DNA of 64,000 nucleotides from Rhodococcoides fascians A25f (GCF_000760935.2 NZ_CP049744.1:2283001-2347000); one strand, 5' to 3'; shown: positions 8,884-19,046, counted from the first letter of the stretch. Notes: generated from the sequence alone by a model not told the origin. Numbers and translations are program-made.

Positions 8884-11091
8884 TCACCGGTCCGTCGACT
8901 CGGTGGCCATAGCCGCTGCCAACGACACCATCCGGGGATGGTCGACGAGATCCTCGACCAGCACACGCCTGCCGTCTGCGTCGGCCAACGGAACCTTCCA
9001 GTTCTCGTACTGGGTTTCGTCGGTTCCTGGCTGGTTCTGAATGCGGTGTTCTCCGACAGCGTCCACGAGAGCGACACCGATCAGCAGAGACGGACTCCGC
9101 TGCACGAGACGATGCAGAGCTTCCACCGTCCGATGATCGTCGGCGGCGGTGTCGGTATCGAGCAACCCGCGTTCACGCGCCAGGTCGAGAACCGCCTCGC
9201 GCTTGCGTGCATCGACCTCCTTCTCGGCGTCGATGTCGCGTTCGAGCAGGCCGAGACGTGAACGCAGGTCGATGTGCTCACCACGGAGATACCCGGCTGT
9301 GGGTGGTAGGTCGTGCGTGGTCACCGAAGTCAGGCAGAGACTGCGGTACTCCTCGGGCGCGATCGGCCCGGATTCGTCGGCCTCGAACCACAGGATCGAG
9401 GTGCCGAAAATGCCGCGTTCGGTGAGGTACTCCTGCACCATCGGTTCGAAGACCCCGAGATCCTCACCGACCACCACCGCGCCCGCACGCTCGGCCTCCA
9501 GCGCCAGGATGCCGATCAATGCTTCGTGGTCGTACTCGACATACGTTCCGCCGCCGGCATGTTCGGCCTCCTGTGGAATCCACCACAGACGGAACAGGCC
9601 CAGAATGTGGTCGACGCGGATTCCGCCGGCGTGACGAAGGATCGTGCGCAGCATGTCTCGATACGGGATGTACGCCATTTCTCGGAGGCGGTCGGGGTCC
9701 CACGGTGGCTGATTCCAGTTCTGGCCCTGCTGGTTGAAATTGTCCGGCGGCGCGCCCACCGTGACCCCCGAAGCCAACACGTCGCCGAGCGCCCACGCGT
9801 CGGCTCCGCCCCGGGCCACACCGACCGCAAGGTCGTGCATGATGCCGATGTCCATCCCCGCCTCGAGTGCACCGCGTTGCGCGGCGGCGAGTTGCTCGTC
9901 GCAGATCCACTGCAGCCACATGTGGAAGTCGATGCGATCGGCCAGTTTCGCGCGTTGCTCGCGGACGAAGTCGGTTCGTGGATGCGCCGCCCGATCGGTC
10001 CAGACCGGATCCTGAGGGCCGAATTTCTCTGCAAGCGCACTCCATACCGCGAAGTCGCGCAGTCCGGTGCCCTCACGCTCGACGAATGCGCGGTACGCGG
10101 ATTCGCGAGCCGGGCTGCGTTCGACCTTGTGAACGCGTTCGAGGGCACGAAGTTTCGCCGTGAACGTCCGGTCCCGATCCAGCTTCTTGGTTCGCGTGTT
10201 CGCCTTGTCGAACCGTCTCGCTGCGTCGCGGACCTTGCCGAATTGTTTCGGCGAGAGTTGTGCGGTCTCGCGAATGTTCTCGACTCGAATGTAGAGCGAG
10301 TTGAAGAATCGACGCGTGGTCGGCAGGTACGGGGATGCCTCGACCGGGGTGGTCGGTCGGTCGGCGTGCAGTGGATTGACGAGAAGGTAGTCGAATCCGT
10401 GCTCGCGGCCGGCGATGTCGGCCATGTCCTCGAGATCGGCGAGATCGCCGATTCCCCACGATCGTCGCGATCGCACCGAGTACAGCTGGGTGAGCAGTCC
10501 GGTCCGCTGTCGATCAGCCAGTTCCGCGTTGGGCGACAACGACTTCGGTGTGACCACCACGACCGCTTCCGATGTACGGACCGTGTTGTCCTCGCTGATC
10601 GTCGTCGCGGTCAGACTGTGCCAGCCGAGCGGGGCGTTGCCGGGAACGACGAAGGTGGCGCGACCGATCAGGTGGCCGTCGACTTCCCGTGGATCGACCC
10701 AGACGTCGGCCTGGGTGACGTCGATCGACTCACCGTCCTCGGAGACCATCGAGACCTCCACCGGATTGCCGTGCGGCACATGCACCCACACCGCGGAATC
10801 GGTGCCCTGCGTGGCCACGACCACCGGTGGTAACAGCCGCCGCCAGGGCGCGTTCTCGATGTCGGCCAGTGCTCGGTCGACGTCCTCGGCCGACTCGGTG
10901 GCGTAGCCGCGTGCGGTGAGCACCTGTTGCAAGGTGTCGTCGCTCACTTCGTGTTCGGTGTCGTCCCAGCCCCGATACGAGGTCGAAGTGCCGAGACGTC
11001 GGGCGAGAGTGCGAAGTGCCTGCGAGTGATCCACGGTGTCGATCGTGCCAGTTCGCCGCCCGTGCGTCATCCGGGCCGCCGGGTCGTTCAT
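8884..11091 (-). CDS. malQ: 4-alpha-glucanotransferase (amylomaltase, GH77)
   Basis: This 735-residue GH77 enzyme moves maltodextrin segments in glycogen and maltose metabolism. The catalytic core shows VNPLHA, GGIRVDHILGLFRLWW with the nucleophile aspartate, VVGEDLG with the acid/base glutamate, and SVTTHDLPPTAG. The N-terminal 150 residues are the extra beta domain found in the actinobacterial form. The start is set at ATG 11091 for family length. An ATG at 11070 is also possible, and neither has a clear ribosome site. The frame stays open upstream but that stretch overlaps usfX. Confidence 0.9.
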   Translation of the reverse strand: MNDPAARMTHGRRTGTIDTVDHSQALRTLARRLGTSTSYRGWDDTEHEVSDDTLQQVLTARGYATESAEDVDRALADIENAPWRRLLPPVVVATQGTDSAVWVHVPHGNPVEVSMVSEDGESIDVTQADVWVDPREVDGHLIGRATFVVPGNAPLGWHSLTATTISEDNTVRTSEAVVVVTPKSLSPNAELADRQRTGLLTQLYSVRSRRSWGIGDLADLEDMADIAGREHGFDYLLVNPLHADRPTTPVEASPYLPTTRRFFNSLYIRVENIRETAQLSPKQFGKVRDAARRFDKANTRTKKLDRDRTFTAKLRALERVHKVERSPARESAYRAFVEREGTGLRDFAVWSALAEKFGPQDPVWTDRAAHPRTDFVREQRAKLADRIDFHMWLQWICDEQLAAAQRGALEAGMDIGIMHDLAVGVARGGADAWALGDVLASGVTVGAPPDNFNQQGQNWNQPPWDPDRLREMAYIPYRDMLRTILRHAGGIRVDHILGLFRLWWIPQEAEHAGGGTYVEYDHEALIGILALEAERAGAVVVGEDLGVFEPMVQEYLTERGIFGTSILWFEADESGPIAPEEYRSLCLTSVTTHDLPPTAGYLRGEHIDLRSRLGLLERDIDAEKEVDARKREAVLDLARERGLLDTDTAADDHRTVEALHRLVQRSPSLLIGVALVDAVGEHRIQNQPGTDETQYENWKVPLADADGRRVLVEDLVDHPRMVSLAAAMATESTDR

Positions 11092-11142
11092 CGATCGTTC
11101 GTCCGGCTGCGGTGCCGGTAGACCCGGGTCCCGAACTGTGAG

Positions 11143-11166
11143 GATTGAAACGTGGTCGGCTGGGTA
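11143..11166 (+). promoter_or_regulatory. candidate SigF-type promoter before usfX-sigF
   Basis: GATTG (11143-11147), a 14-bp spacer and GGGTA (11162-11166) stand about 50 bp before usfX. The SigF consensus in mycobacteria is GGTTT-15 to 17 bp-GGGTA, so the -10 matches well and the -35 partly. An autoregulated usfX-sigF promoter is known in that group. The assignment here is by resemblance only. Confidence 0.4.
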
Positions 11167-11217
11167 GTCTTGCTCGGCAAACGGTAATTCAGTGCGCGGC
11201 GACGATGGGAAGTGCGG

Positions 11218-11649
11218 ATGGCTGGGGTCAGCAAGATCGAAGAACTGGAGCGAGGTTCCGGTGCACCGGTCGAGCTGAGGGTGCGCGCCGAGGCAGACCA
11301 GCTTCCGGTGGTACGCGCCGTCGCAGAAACCCTCGTGGTTCTGAGCGACTTCACGCTCGACGACATCGCCGACGTCAAACTGGTCGTCGACGAAGTGTGT
11401 TCGCAACTGATCAAGGGCTCGGTGGCGGACTCGGAGCTCTCGTGCCTGTTCTCGGTGAGTGACTCCGGAATCCGGATCGTCGTCACGTCCACGTTGGCTG
11501 CCACGTCCGTGCCGAAGAAGGACAGCTTCGGCTGGCACGTTCTGCAAACCCTGACCGACTCCATCGAGCTGCGCGCAGACGACGCCCACGACAGCGATGC
11601 GGTTCGCACGGTTGCCATCGACGTGGTCAAGCGGAGGAGCACGATCTAG
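11218..11649 (+). CDS. usfX: anti-sigma factor UsfX/RsbW (HATPase fold)
   Basis: This 143-residue GHKL-ATPase-like anti-sigma factor is predicted to hold SigF inactive by direct binding. The N-box helix reads DIADVKLVVDEVCSQLI. The usual asparagine of kinase N-boxes is absent, as in mycobacterial UsfX. The ATG at 11218 is chosen because GGGA lies about 9 nt upstream. A GTG six bases earlier is possible. The stop overlaps the sigF GTG by one base, so the partner proteins are coupled. Confidence 0.85.
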   Translation: MAGVSKIEELERGSGAPVELRVRAEADQLPVVRAVAETLVVLSDFTLDDIADVKLVVDEVCSQLIKGSVADSELSCLFSVSDSGIRIVVTSTLAATSVPKKDSFGWHVLQTLTDSIELRADDAHDSDAVRTVAIDVVKRRSTI

Positions 11650-12431
11650 TGCCGGTGCACGAACGAAGCACGCGGCGAGAGTCCGACGACTACAGCGACG
11701 TTGTCGCGCTGATTCAGCAGATGCAGGCGCTCGACGAGAATTCACCGCAGCGCCGAGTGCTGCGCGATCGCATCATCACCCGTTGCCTCCCGCTCGCCGA
11801 ACACATCGCACGCCGATTCGGCGGTCGTGGCGAAGCCCACGAGGACCTGCTGCAGGTCTCCCGTCTGGGCTTGGTGAACGCAGTCGACCGATTCGACATC
11901 GAGCGCGGATCGGACTTCGTCTCGTTCGCCGTGCCCACGATCATGGGCGAAGCTCGCCGCTACTTCCGCGACGCGGGATGGTCGGTTCGGGTGCCGCGGC
12001 GCATGAAGGAACTGAACTCGATGATCTCGCAGGCGGTGGGCTCGTTGTCGCAGAAGTTGGGCCGAGCTCCCACAGCCAGCGAGATCGCCGTCGAACTCGG
12101 AATCGACGTCAAGGAAGCGTCGCAGGCGCTGCTTGCGCGCAGCGCGTACCAAACCGTGTCGGTCGACTCGGTGGTCAGTGAGGATCGCCTCCCGCTGATG
12201 GACACCCTCGGTGCCGACGATCCCGAACTGGAAAAGATGGAGAGCTACCTCGCCGTCCGCCCTGCGCTGGAGAAGCTGCCCGAACGGGAGCGGCGCATCG
12301 TGGTGCTCCGCTTCTTCGGGTCGATGACCCAGACTCAGATCGCGGAGAAGGTGGGAATCTCGCAGATGCACGTCTCGCGGATCCTGGCTCGTACTCTCGC
12401 CCAACTCCGAGAGGATCTCGGCGAGGACTGA
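11649..12431 (+). CDS. sigF: RNA polymerase sigma factor SigF (SigB/SigF family)
   Basis: This 260-residue group 3 sigma factor directs general-stress or stationary-phase promoters. Region 2 includes GRGEAHEDLLQVSRLGLVNA and FVSFAVPTIMGEARRYFRD. Region 3 has MSQKLGRAPTASEIA-type text, and region 4 ends with the helix-turn-helix TQTQIAEKVGISQMHVSRIL. The GTG start lies one base into the usfX stop. A copy of a dispersed repeat begins 2 bp after its stop. Confidence 0.93.
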   Translation: MPVHERSTRRESDDYSDVVALIQQMQALDENSPQRRVLRDRIITRCLPLAEHIARRFGGRGEAHEDLLQVSRLGLVNAVDRFDIERGSDFVSFAVPTIMGEARRYFRDAGWSVRVPRRMKELNSMISQAVGSLSQKLGRAPTASEIAVELGIDVKEASQALLARSAYQTVSVDSVVSEDRLPLMDTLGADDPELEKMESYLAVRPALEKLPERERRIVVLRFFGSMTQTQIAEKVGISQMHVSRILARTLAQLREDLGED

Positions 12432-12432
12432 G

Positions 12433-12459
12433 GGCAGGAGTGGAGCCCGCGGAACGACC
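12433..12459 (+). repeat. dispersed 27-bp repeat, single intergenic copy
   Basis: This copy differs at one of 27 positions from the reverse complement of the tandem units at 42236-42325. The shared 17-bp core TGGAGCCCGCGGAACGA is at 12441-12457. It starts 2 bp after the sigF stop and is read in the same direction as sigF. A third, more diverged copy lies at 32553-32578, also right after a stop codon. Confidence 0.7.
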
Positions 12460-12491
12460 AGAGTGGACGGGCTTTTGGCTAGGCTCGGTGT

Positions 12492-14483
12492 ATGAGTATC
12501 TACGACGACGTCGACGAGTACATCGGAGCCCGGCGAGTGACCGATGTGGCCGTGACCGCCGACTTTTCGCGAGCGGTGTTTTCCATTGCTGCACTCGATG
12601 ATTCGCGGACCGAGTACCGAACGTCGTTGTGGGAGCTCGACGTCGACGGCAGGTCACCTGCCCGGCGCATCACCCACGGCGAGTGGGGTGAGAGTGCGCC
12701 GGTGTTCACCGCTTCCGGTGATCTGTTGTTCTCGCGTCGATCGAACAAGGACGATCCGGCCAGGCTGTGGATTCTGCCTGCCGCGGGCGGCGAAGCGCGA
12801 CTGCTCGAGACCCGATCCGCCGGGCTGAGCGGGATCAGGGCCGCTGGTTCGGAGGCCGTACTCGTCGGATTCTCCCCGGTATTCGGCTCGTCGAGCACCG
12901 AGGAGGACGACGACGCTCTGCGCACCGAGCGCACGGCCAACAAGGTGAATGCGATTCTGCACACCGGTGTTCCGGTGCGCTACTGGGATCACGATCTGGG
13001 TCCGGCGACTCCACATCTGTTCGTGGGATCGGCGGACGGTTCGACAGGACTGCGTGACCTCACCCCGGATGCGCGCACAGGGCTGCACGAAGCAGCCTTC
13101 GATGTCAGCGCCGACGGTTCGTTCGTCGTGTCCACCTGGGTCGTTCCCGGCCCGCTCGGGACGGTGCGGACAGTGCTGGTGCGCATCGAGATCGAGACGG
13201 GGGAGCGGACCACGATCGTCGACGATGCCGATGCCGATCTGGGAGCCCCGGCGATTTCACCCGACGGCGGGTCCGTGGCGTTCGTGCGCGAGTCGATCTC
13301 CACCCCCGAGGACGCGCCGCGAATGACATTGCAGCGGTACGACTTCGGCGACTCGTCGGTCTCCGATCTCGCGGCCGGTTGGGATCGGTGGCCGAGCGAC
13401 CCGGTGTGGCTGCCGGACGGATCAGGATTGCTGGTGACCGCAGACGACGACGGCCGGTCGCCGATCTTCGTCGTCCGCGACGGTGCGGAACCGCGTCGGC
13501 TCACACAGACCAGCGACGCCTACACACATGTGCACGTGTCCTCGGACGGCACCAGGGTGCTGGCGCTCGCCGCCTCGTATCTGGCTGCGCCGCATCCGGT
13601 GTCGATCGAGCTGTCCGACGGTGCCGTCACTGCATTGGACACCGGCATCGACCACAGTCCGTTGCCCGGAACTCTCACCGAGATGGACACGATCGTCGCC
13701 GACGGTGCCCGGGTACGCGGTTGGCTGGCACTGCCGGTCGGGGCATCCGAGCTCGAGCCCGCTCCTTTGTTGCTGTGGGTGCACGGTGGCCCGCTGAGTT
13801 CGTGGAACACGTGGTCGTGGCGTTGGAATCCGTGGCTGATGGTCGCTCGTGGGTACGCGGTGTTGCTGCCCGATCCGGCGCTGTCCACCGGTTACGGCCA
13901 GGAGTTCGTGCAGCGAGGTTGGGGGGCGTGGGGCAAGGCCCCGTTCACCGATCTGATGGCGTTGACCGACGTTGCCGTCGCACGGCCGGATATCGACGAC
14001 ACCCGCACCGCTGCCATGGGCGGGTCCTTCGGCGGGTACATGGCCAACTGGATAGCGGGCCACACCGATCGGTTCGACGCCGTGGTCACCCATGCGAGTC
14101 TGTGGGCACTCGATCAGTTCGGACCGACGACGGACGCGCCGTGGTACTGGGCGCGGGAGATGTCTCCGGAGATGGCCGTGGAGAATTCCCCACACCTGTT
14201 CGTGGCGGACATAGCAACGCCGATGCTGGTGATCCACGGCGACAAGGACTATCGCGTGCCGATCGGCGAGGGCCTGCGGCTGTGGTACGAGCTGCTCAGC
14301 GAGTCGGGTCTGCCGGCCGACGACGAGGGCAACACCGAGCATCGATTCCTCTACTTCCCCGCTGAGAACCACTGGATCCTGAGTCCCCAGCACGCCAAGG
14401 TCTGGTACGAGGTCGTGCTGGCATTCCTGGCGCAGCACGTGCTGGGCGAGAGCGCGTCGATGCCGCGAATCCTCGGCCACTAG
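12492..14483 (+). CDS. S9 family (prolyl-oligopeptidase type) peptidase
   Basis: This 663-residue serine peptidase has an N-terminal beta-propeller of WD-like strands (to about residue 400) and a C-terminal alpha/beta hydrolase. The nucleophile is S512 in MGGSFGGYM. The acid is in HGDKDYRVP (near 582) and the histidine in ENHW (near 626). No signal peptide is seen, so it is probably cytoplasmic, acting on short peptides as acylaminoacyl peptidases do. A -10 TAGGCT (12480-12485) stands 6 nt before the ATG, which indicates a leaderless transcript. Its stop codon is part of the valS -10 box. Confidence 0.88.
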   Translation: MSIYDDVDEYIGARRVTDVAVTADFSRAVFSIAALDDSRTEYRTSLWELDVDGRSPARRITHGEWGESAPVFTASGDLLFSRRSNKDDPARLWILPAAGGEARLLETRSAGLSGIRAAGSEAVLVGFSPVFGSSSTEEDDDALRTERTANKVNAILHTGVPVRYWDHDLGPATPHLFVGSADGSTGLRDLTPDARTGLHEAAFDVSADGSFVVSTWVVPGPLGTVRTVLVRIEIETGERTTIVDDADADLGAPAISPDGGSVAFVRESISTPEDAPRMTLQRYDFGDSSVSDLAAGWDRWPSDPVWLPDGSGLLVTADDDGRSPIFVVRDGAEPRRLTQTSDAYTHVHVSSDGTRVLALAASYLAAPHPVSIELSDGAVTALDTGIDHSPLPGTLTEMDTIVADGARVRGWLALPVGASELEPAPLLLWVHGGPLSSWNTWSWRWNPWLMVARGYAVLLPDPALSTGYGQEFVQRGWGAWGKAPFTDLMALTDVAVARPDIDDTRTAAMGGSFGGYMANWIAGHTDRFDAVVTHASLWALDQFGPTTDAPWYWAREMSPEMAVENSPHLFVADIATPMLVIHGDKDYRVPIGEGLRLWYELLSESGLPADDEGNTEHRFLYFPAENHWILSPQHAKVWYEVVLAFLAQHVLGESASMPRILGH

Positions 14484-14486
14484 AAT
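14481..14486 (+). promoter_or_regulatory. valS -10 box overlapping the preceding stop codon
   Basis: TAGAAT stands 6 nt before the valS GTG. Its first three bases are the stop codon of the S9 peptidase. No ribosome binding site precedes the GTG, so a leaderless valS transcript is likely. Confidence 0.55.
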
Positions 14487-14492
14487 CGCCGC

Positions 14493-17162
14493 GTGACCAG
14501 TTCCGTGCCAGAGACACCCGACAATCCAGCAGACCGCTTGCCCAAGAACTGGGACCCGAGCGAGGTAGAGGCCGAGCTGTACCGTTCCTGGGTCGACGCC
14601 GGGTACTTCGAGGCCGACGCCACCAGCGACAAGCCGCCGTACTCCATCGTGCTGCCTCCGCCGAACGTCACCGGCAGCCTGCACATGGGGCACGCTCTGG
14701 ACCACACGCTGATGGACGCGCTGAGTCGCCGCAAGAGGATGCTCGGGTACGAGGTGCTGTGGCTACCGGGCATGGACCACGCGGGCATCGCCACGCAGAC
14801 CGTGGTGGAAAAGCAGCTCGCTGCAGACGGCAAGACCAAGGAAGAGTTCGGCCGCGAGCTGTTCATCGACAAGGTCTGGGACTGGAAGCGCGAATCCGGC
14901 GGAACCATCGGCGGCCAGATGCGACGGATCGGCGACGGTGTCGATTGGAGCCGCGAGCGGTTCACCATGGACGACGGTCTGTCCGAGGCCGTGCAGACCA
15001 TGTTCAAGCGGATGTTCGACGACGGCTTGATCTACCGCGCGGAGCGGCTCGTCAACTGGTCCCCGGTGCTGCAGACTGCCATTTCCGACATCGAGGTCAA
15101 GTTCGAGGATGTCGAAGGCGAACTCGTCTCGCTCCGTTACGGCTCCCTCGACGATTCCGAGCCGCACGTGATCGTCGCGACCACGCGAGTGGAAACGATG
15201 CTCGGCGACACCGCAGTGGCGGTGCATCCCGACGACGAGCGATACAAGGCTCTGGTCGGCACCACCCTCGAGCACCCGTTCACCGGTCGACAGATCCCCA
15301 TCATCGCCGACGACTACGTCGATCCCGAATTCGGCACGGGCGCAGTGAAGATCACCCCGGCGCACGACCCCAACGACTTCGAGATGGGTGTGCGGCACTC
15401 GCTGCCGATGCCGTCGATCATGGACAAGGCCGGCCGAATCACGGACACCGGAACACAATTCGAAGGGATGGACCGCTTCGAGGCGCGCGTCAAGGTTCGT
15501 GAAGCTCTCGCCGAACAGGGCCGCGTGGTCGCCGAGAAGCGTCCGTATCTGCACAGCGTCGGCCATTCCGAGCGCAGCGGCGAGCCGATCGAACCGCGGC
15601 TGTCCCTGCAGTGGTGGGTCAAAGTCGACGGCCTCGCGAAAGCTGCCGGTGACGCAGTGCGCAACGGCGATACCGTCATTCACCCCAAGAGCCAGGAGCC
15701 ACGCTGGTTCGCCTGGGTCGACAACATGCACGATTGGTGCATCTCGCGCCAGTTGTGGTGGGGACATCGGATTCCGATCTGGTACGGACCCGACGGTGAG
15801 ACCGTCTGCCTCGGGCCGGGAGAGAGTGCGCCCGAGGGCTGGGAGCAGGATCCCGACGTCCTCGACACCTGGTTCTCGTCCGGCCTCTGGCCGTTCTCGA
15901 CGATGGGGTGGCCGGAAGCCACGGCTGATCTCGAGAAGTTCTATCCCACCGGCGTTCTCGTCACCGGGTACGACATCCTCTTCTTCTGGGTCGCCCGCAT
16001 GATGATGTTCGGCACCTACGTCGGAGCCGACGACGCGATCACCGCGGGCAAGCAAGGGCCGCAGGTTCCGTTCCGAGATGTGTTCCTGCACGGATTGATT
16101 CGCGATCAGTACGGCAAGAAGATGTCGAAGTCGCGCGGCAACGGAGTCGATCCGCTCGATTGGGTCGACCGGTTCGGTGCAGATGCGCTGCGCTTCACGC
16201 TCGCTCGCGGTGCCAACCCGGGTGCGGACATGTCGGTCGGTGAGGACCACGCGCAGTCCTCGCGCAACTTCGCGAACAAGCTGTTCAACGCCACCAAGTT
16301 CGCCCTGATGAACGGTGCGGCACCGGCAGACCTACCCCCGCGTGCCCAGCTGACCGACGCCGACCGGTGGATCCTGGATCGACTCGAACAGGTTCGGGCA
16401 GAGGTGGATTCGGCCTTCGACCGCTACGAGTTCAGTAAGGCCTGTGAGGCGCTCTACCACTTCGCCTGGGACGAGGTCTGCGATTGGTACCTCGAGATCG
16501 CCAAGGTGCAGTTCGCCGACGAGGCCATCGCCGCCACCACGCGCGGAGTGCTCGGAAACGTGCTCGACGCGTTGCTGCGCCTGCTGCATCCGGTCATTCC
16601 GTTCGTGACCGAGACACTGTGGAAGGTGCTCACCGGCGGCGAGTCCCTGGTGATCGCGACGTGGCCTGCCCCTGCCGCTGAGCCTCTCGATCACGTTGCG
16701 GCACAACGGATCGTGGACATGCAGCGACTGATCACCGAAGTCCGCCGATTCCGCAGCGATCAGGGACTCAAGCCCTCGCAGAAGGTCGCGGCCCGCATCG
16801 TCGGAGTATCCGAGGCGGATCTGGACGGACAGATTTCGGCGGTCACCGCTCTGGCCCGACTGACCGAGCCGGCCGAGGACTTCGCCGCCACGGCGTCGGT
16901 GGAGGTGCGACTGAGCAAAGCGACCGTGGTCGTCGAACTGGACACCTCGGGTACCGTCGACCTGGTCGCCGAACGAGCTCGACTCGTCAAGGATCTCGCC
17001 GCCGCCGAGAAGGAGTTGGCGCAGACCACCGGCAAGCTCGGTAACGAGGCGTTCCTCGCGAAGGCTCCGGATGCTGTGGTGGACAAGATCAGAACGCGAC
17101 AGTCCATCGCGCAGGAAGAAATCGCCCGGATCACCGCGCGCATCGAATCGATGGGGAACTAA
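14493..17162 (+). CDS. valS: valyl-tRNA synthetase
   Basis: This 889-residue class Ia synthetase charges tRNA-Val. The HIGH motif is HMGH at residues 64-67 after PPPNVTGS, and KMSKS is near residue 542. A CP1 editing domain lies between, and a C-terminal coiled-coil arm typical of ValRS ([21 protein letters not shown]) ends the protein. The GTG start is supported by a -10 box 6 nt upstream. folC begins immediately after its TAA. Confidence 0.97.
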   Translation: MTSSVPETPDNPADRLPKNWDPSEVEAELYRSWVDAGYFEADATSDKPPYSIVLPPPNVTGSLHMGHALDHTLMDALSRRKRMLGYEVLWLPGMDHAGIATQTVVEKQLAADGKTKEEFGRELFIDKVWDWKRESGGTIGGQMRRIGDGVDWSRERFTMDDGLSEAVQTMFKRMFDDGLIYRAERLVNWSPVLQTAISDIEVKFEDVEGELVSLRYGSLDDSEPHVIVATTRVETMLGDTAVAVHPDDERYKALVGTTLEHPFTGRQIPIIADDYVDPEFGTGAVKITPAHDPNDFEMGVRHSLPMPSIMDKAGRITDTGTQFEGMDRFEARVKVREALAEQGRVVAEKRPYLHSVGHSERSGEPIEPRLSLQWWVKVDGLAKAAGDAVRNGDTVIHPKSQEPRWFAWVDNMHDWCISRQLWWGHRIPIWYGPDGETVCLGPGESAPEGWEQDPDVLDTWFSSGLWPFSTMGWPEATADLEKFYPTGVLVTGYDILFFWVARMMMFGTYVGADDAITAGKQGPQVPFRDVFLHGLIRDQYGKKMSKSRGNGVDPLDWVDRFGADALRFTLARGANPGADMSVGEDHAQSSRNFANKLFNATKFALMNGAAPADLPPRAQLTDADRWILDRLEQVRAEVDSAFDRYEFSKACEALYHFAWDEVCDWYLEIAKVQFADEAIAATTRGVLGNVLDALLRLLHPVIPFVTETLWKVLTGGESLVIATWPAPAAEPLDHVAAQRIVDMQRLITEVRRFRSDQGLKPSQKVAARIVGVSEADLDGQISAVTALARLTEPAEDFAATASVEVRLSKATVVVELDTSGTVDLVAERARLVKDLAAAEKELAQTTGKLGNEAFLAKAPDAVVDKIRTRQSIAQEEIARITARIESMGN

Positions 17163-18593
17163 GTGACCGAGCCCGACGCCGCACTGCCGACGCCGCCGCC
17201 GAGTCCGGTCGATCTCGCCGAACTGGCGCTGGTCGAGGCCGAGCTCGACAAGCGTTGGGGAGAAACGAAGATCGAGCCGTCGACGGATCGAATCTCGGCG
17301 CTGATGGACCTTCTCGGTTCTCCGCAGAAGGCGTACCCGTCGATTCATGTGGCCGGCACCAACGGCAAGACCTCGGTCACGCGCATGATCGATGCTCTGC
17401 TCACTGCCTTCCACCGACGCACGGGCCGCACCACCAGCCCGCACCTGCAGATGGCGACCGAGCGGATCAGCATCGACGGGCGGCCCATTTCTCCGCGGCT
17501 CTACGTCGACACCTACAACGAGATCGCACCGTTCGTCGAGATGATCGACGCGCAGTCCGAGGCCGCGGGCGGACCGCGAATGAGCAAGTTCGAGGTGGTC
17601 ACGGCAATGGCGTTCGCAGCGTTCGCCGAGGCGCCGGTGGAGGTCGCTGTGATCGAGGTGGGGCTCGGTGGTCGTTGGGACGCCACCAACGTCGTCGACG
17701 GTGAGGTCGCTGTGATCACCCCGATCGGGCTCGATCACGTCGAATTCCTCGGCGACGACCTCGCGACGATCGCAGGGGAGAAGGCGGGGATCATCAAGAA
17801 GGCACCGGAATCGCTCGTGCCGCGGGACACCGTAGCGATCCTGGCGCAGCAGAAGCCCGAGGTATCGGATGTTCTGCTGCGGGCGGCGGTGCAAGCAGAC
17901 GCTGCGGTGGCGCGGGCGGGATCGGAATTCACCGTGCTCGGCAGGCAGATCGCGGTGGGCGGTCAGCAACTGGAACTGCAGGGACTCGGCGGGGTCTACA
18001 CCGACATCTTTCTTCCGTTGCACGGCGAACATCAGGCTTACAATGCGTCCCTGGCGCTGGCGGCGGTCGAGGCGTTCTTCGGTGCCGGCCCGGATCGTCA
18101 ACTCGATCAGGACACCGTCCGCGCCGCATTCGCGACGATCGTCAATCCAGGGCGACTCGAGCGGGTCCGCAATGCCCCCACCGTGTTCCTCGATGCCGCA
18201 CACAACCCGCACGGAGCCGCAGCGCTCGCTGCCGCCCTCAACGACGAGTTCGACTTCCGCAAACTGGTCGGCGTCGTCAGCGTCATGGCGGACAAAGATG
18301 TCGGAGCCATCCTCGACGAACTGGAGCCGGTCTTCGACGACATCGTCGTCACCCACAACGGGTCGGCACGGGCGATGGATGTGGACGCTTTGGCCGACAT
18401 CGCCGTGGCCAAGTTCGGCGACGAACGCGTCGTGGTGGCGTCGACCCTGCCCGATGCCCTCGAGACAGCCATAGGCCTGGCCGAGGAAGTCGCCGAGCCG
18501 GGAGAAGCAGTCTCCGGTGCCGGAGTCGTCGTCACCGGATCCGTGGTGACCGTCGGCGCAGCTCGCACTCTGTTCGGAAAGGACCCCGCGTGA
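17163..18593 (+). CDS. folC: folylpolyglutamate synthase / dihydrofolate synthase
   Basis: This 476-residue Mur-ligase-type enzyme adds glutamate to folates. The ATP-binding loop AGTNGKTSV is at about residues 63-71. VIEVGLGGRWDATNVV and DAAHNPHGA are further family motifs. The GTG start directly follows the valS stop and the end overlaps the next gene by GTGA, so it is part of a valS-folC-DUF4233 run. Confidence 0.95.
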   Translation: MTEPDAALPTPPPSPVDLAELALVEAELDKRWGETKIEPSTDRISALMDLLGSPQKAYPSIHVAGTNGKTSVTRMIDALLTAFHRRTGRTTSPHLQMATERISIDGRPISPRLYVDTYNEIAPFVEMIDAQSEAAGGPRMSKFEVVTAMAFAAFAEAPVEVAVIEVGLGGRWDATNVVDGEVAVITPIGLDHVEFLGDDLATIAGEKAGIIKKAPESLVPRDTVAILAQQKPEVSDVLLRAAVQADAAVARAGSEFTVLGRQIAVGGQQLELQGLGGVYTDIFLPLHGEHQAYNASLALAAVEAFFGAGPDRQLDQDTVRAAFATIVNPGRLERVRNAPTVFLDAAHNPHGAAALAAALNDEFDFRKLVGVVSVMADKDVGAILDELEPVFDDIVVTHNGSARAMDVDALADIAVAKFGDERVVVASTLPDALETAIGLAEEVAEPGEAVSGAGVVVTGSVVTVGAARTLFGKDPA

Positions 18594-18979
18594 GCGAGCC
18601 AGAGTTCCGACCGCCCACGAACGACCCGTGGAAGGGCTTCCGCGGGGTCGTGGCGGGAACCCTCGTCCTCGAAGCCATCGTGACCCTGCTGGCACTGCCG
18701 GTGGTGGCGACCCTCGGCGGCGGTGCGACCTGGTTCTCGACGACGTACATCGTGGCGCTGGCCGTCGTGATGATTCTCGCCGCAGGCAAGCAGGGAGAGC
18801 CGTGGGCGATGAAGCTCAATCTGATTCTCCAGCTGTTCGTGCTGGCCGGGGCCGTGTTCCACCTCTCCATCGGGGCGGTCGGCCTGATCTTCATCGCGGT
18901 CTGGCTGTATCTGCTCTACCTGCGCCGGGACATCACCGAACGGATCCGGCGCGGAATGCTGCCGGGGCAACGGGACTGA
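18590..18979 (+). CDS. DUF4233 small membrane protein
   Basis: This 129-residue protein has four hydrophobic segments (about 18-42, 48-66, 74-92 and 94-111) and a basic, cytoplasmic-looking C-terminus ([13 protein letters not shown]). It belongs to a family of unknown function that is regularly found between folC and ndk in actinobacteria, as here. The GTG overlaps the folC stop. Confidence 0.85.
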   Translation: MSEPEFRPPTNDPWKGFRGVVAGTLVLEAIVTLLALPVVATLGGGATWFSTTYIVALAVVMILAAGKQGEPWAMKLNLILQLFVLAGAVFHLSIGAVGLIFIAVWLYLLYLRRDITERIRRGMLPGQRD

Positions 18980-19033
18980 CAGAGGACGCGCCTGCTTCGG
19001 CGATGCGACGCGCGCGCCTGCGCTCGCGTCCAT

Positions 19034-19039
19034 TACTGT
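19034..19039 (+). promoter_or_regulatory. ndk -10 box (leaderless)
   Basis: TACTGT stands 7 nt before the ndk GTG, with no ribosome binding site between. No convincing -35 was seen. Confidence 0.5.
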
Positions 19040-19046
19040 CGTCGAC

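Noticed and set aside
11092..11745. Upstream extension of malQ by more than 200 residues
   Set aside because: It runs antisense through usfX and sigF and has no family similarity. High-GC antisense frames are often open.
16332..18695. 787-codon antisense frame over valS and folC
   Set aside because: Arg/His/Asp-rich shadow text without motifs, opposite two unmistakable enzymes.
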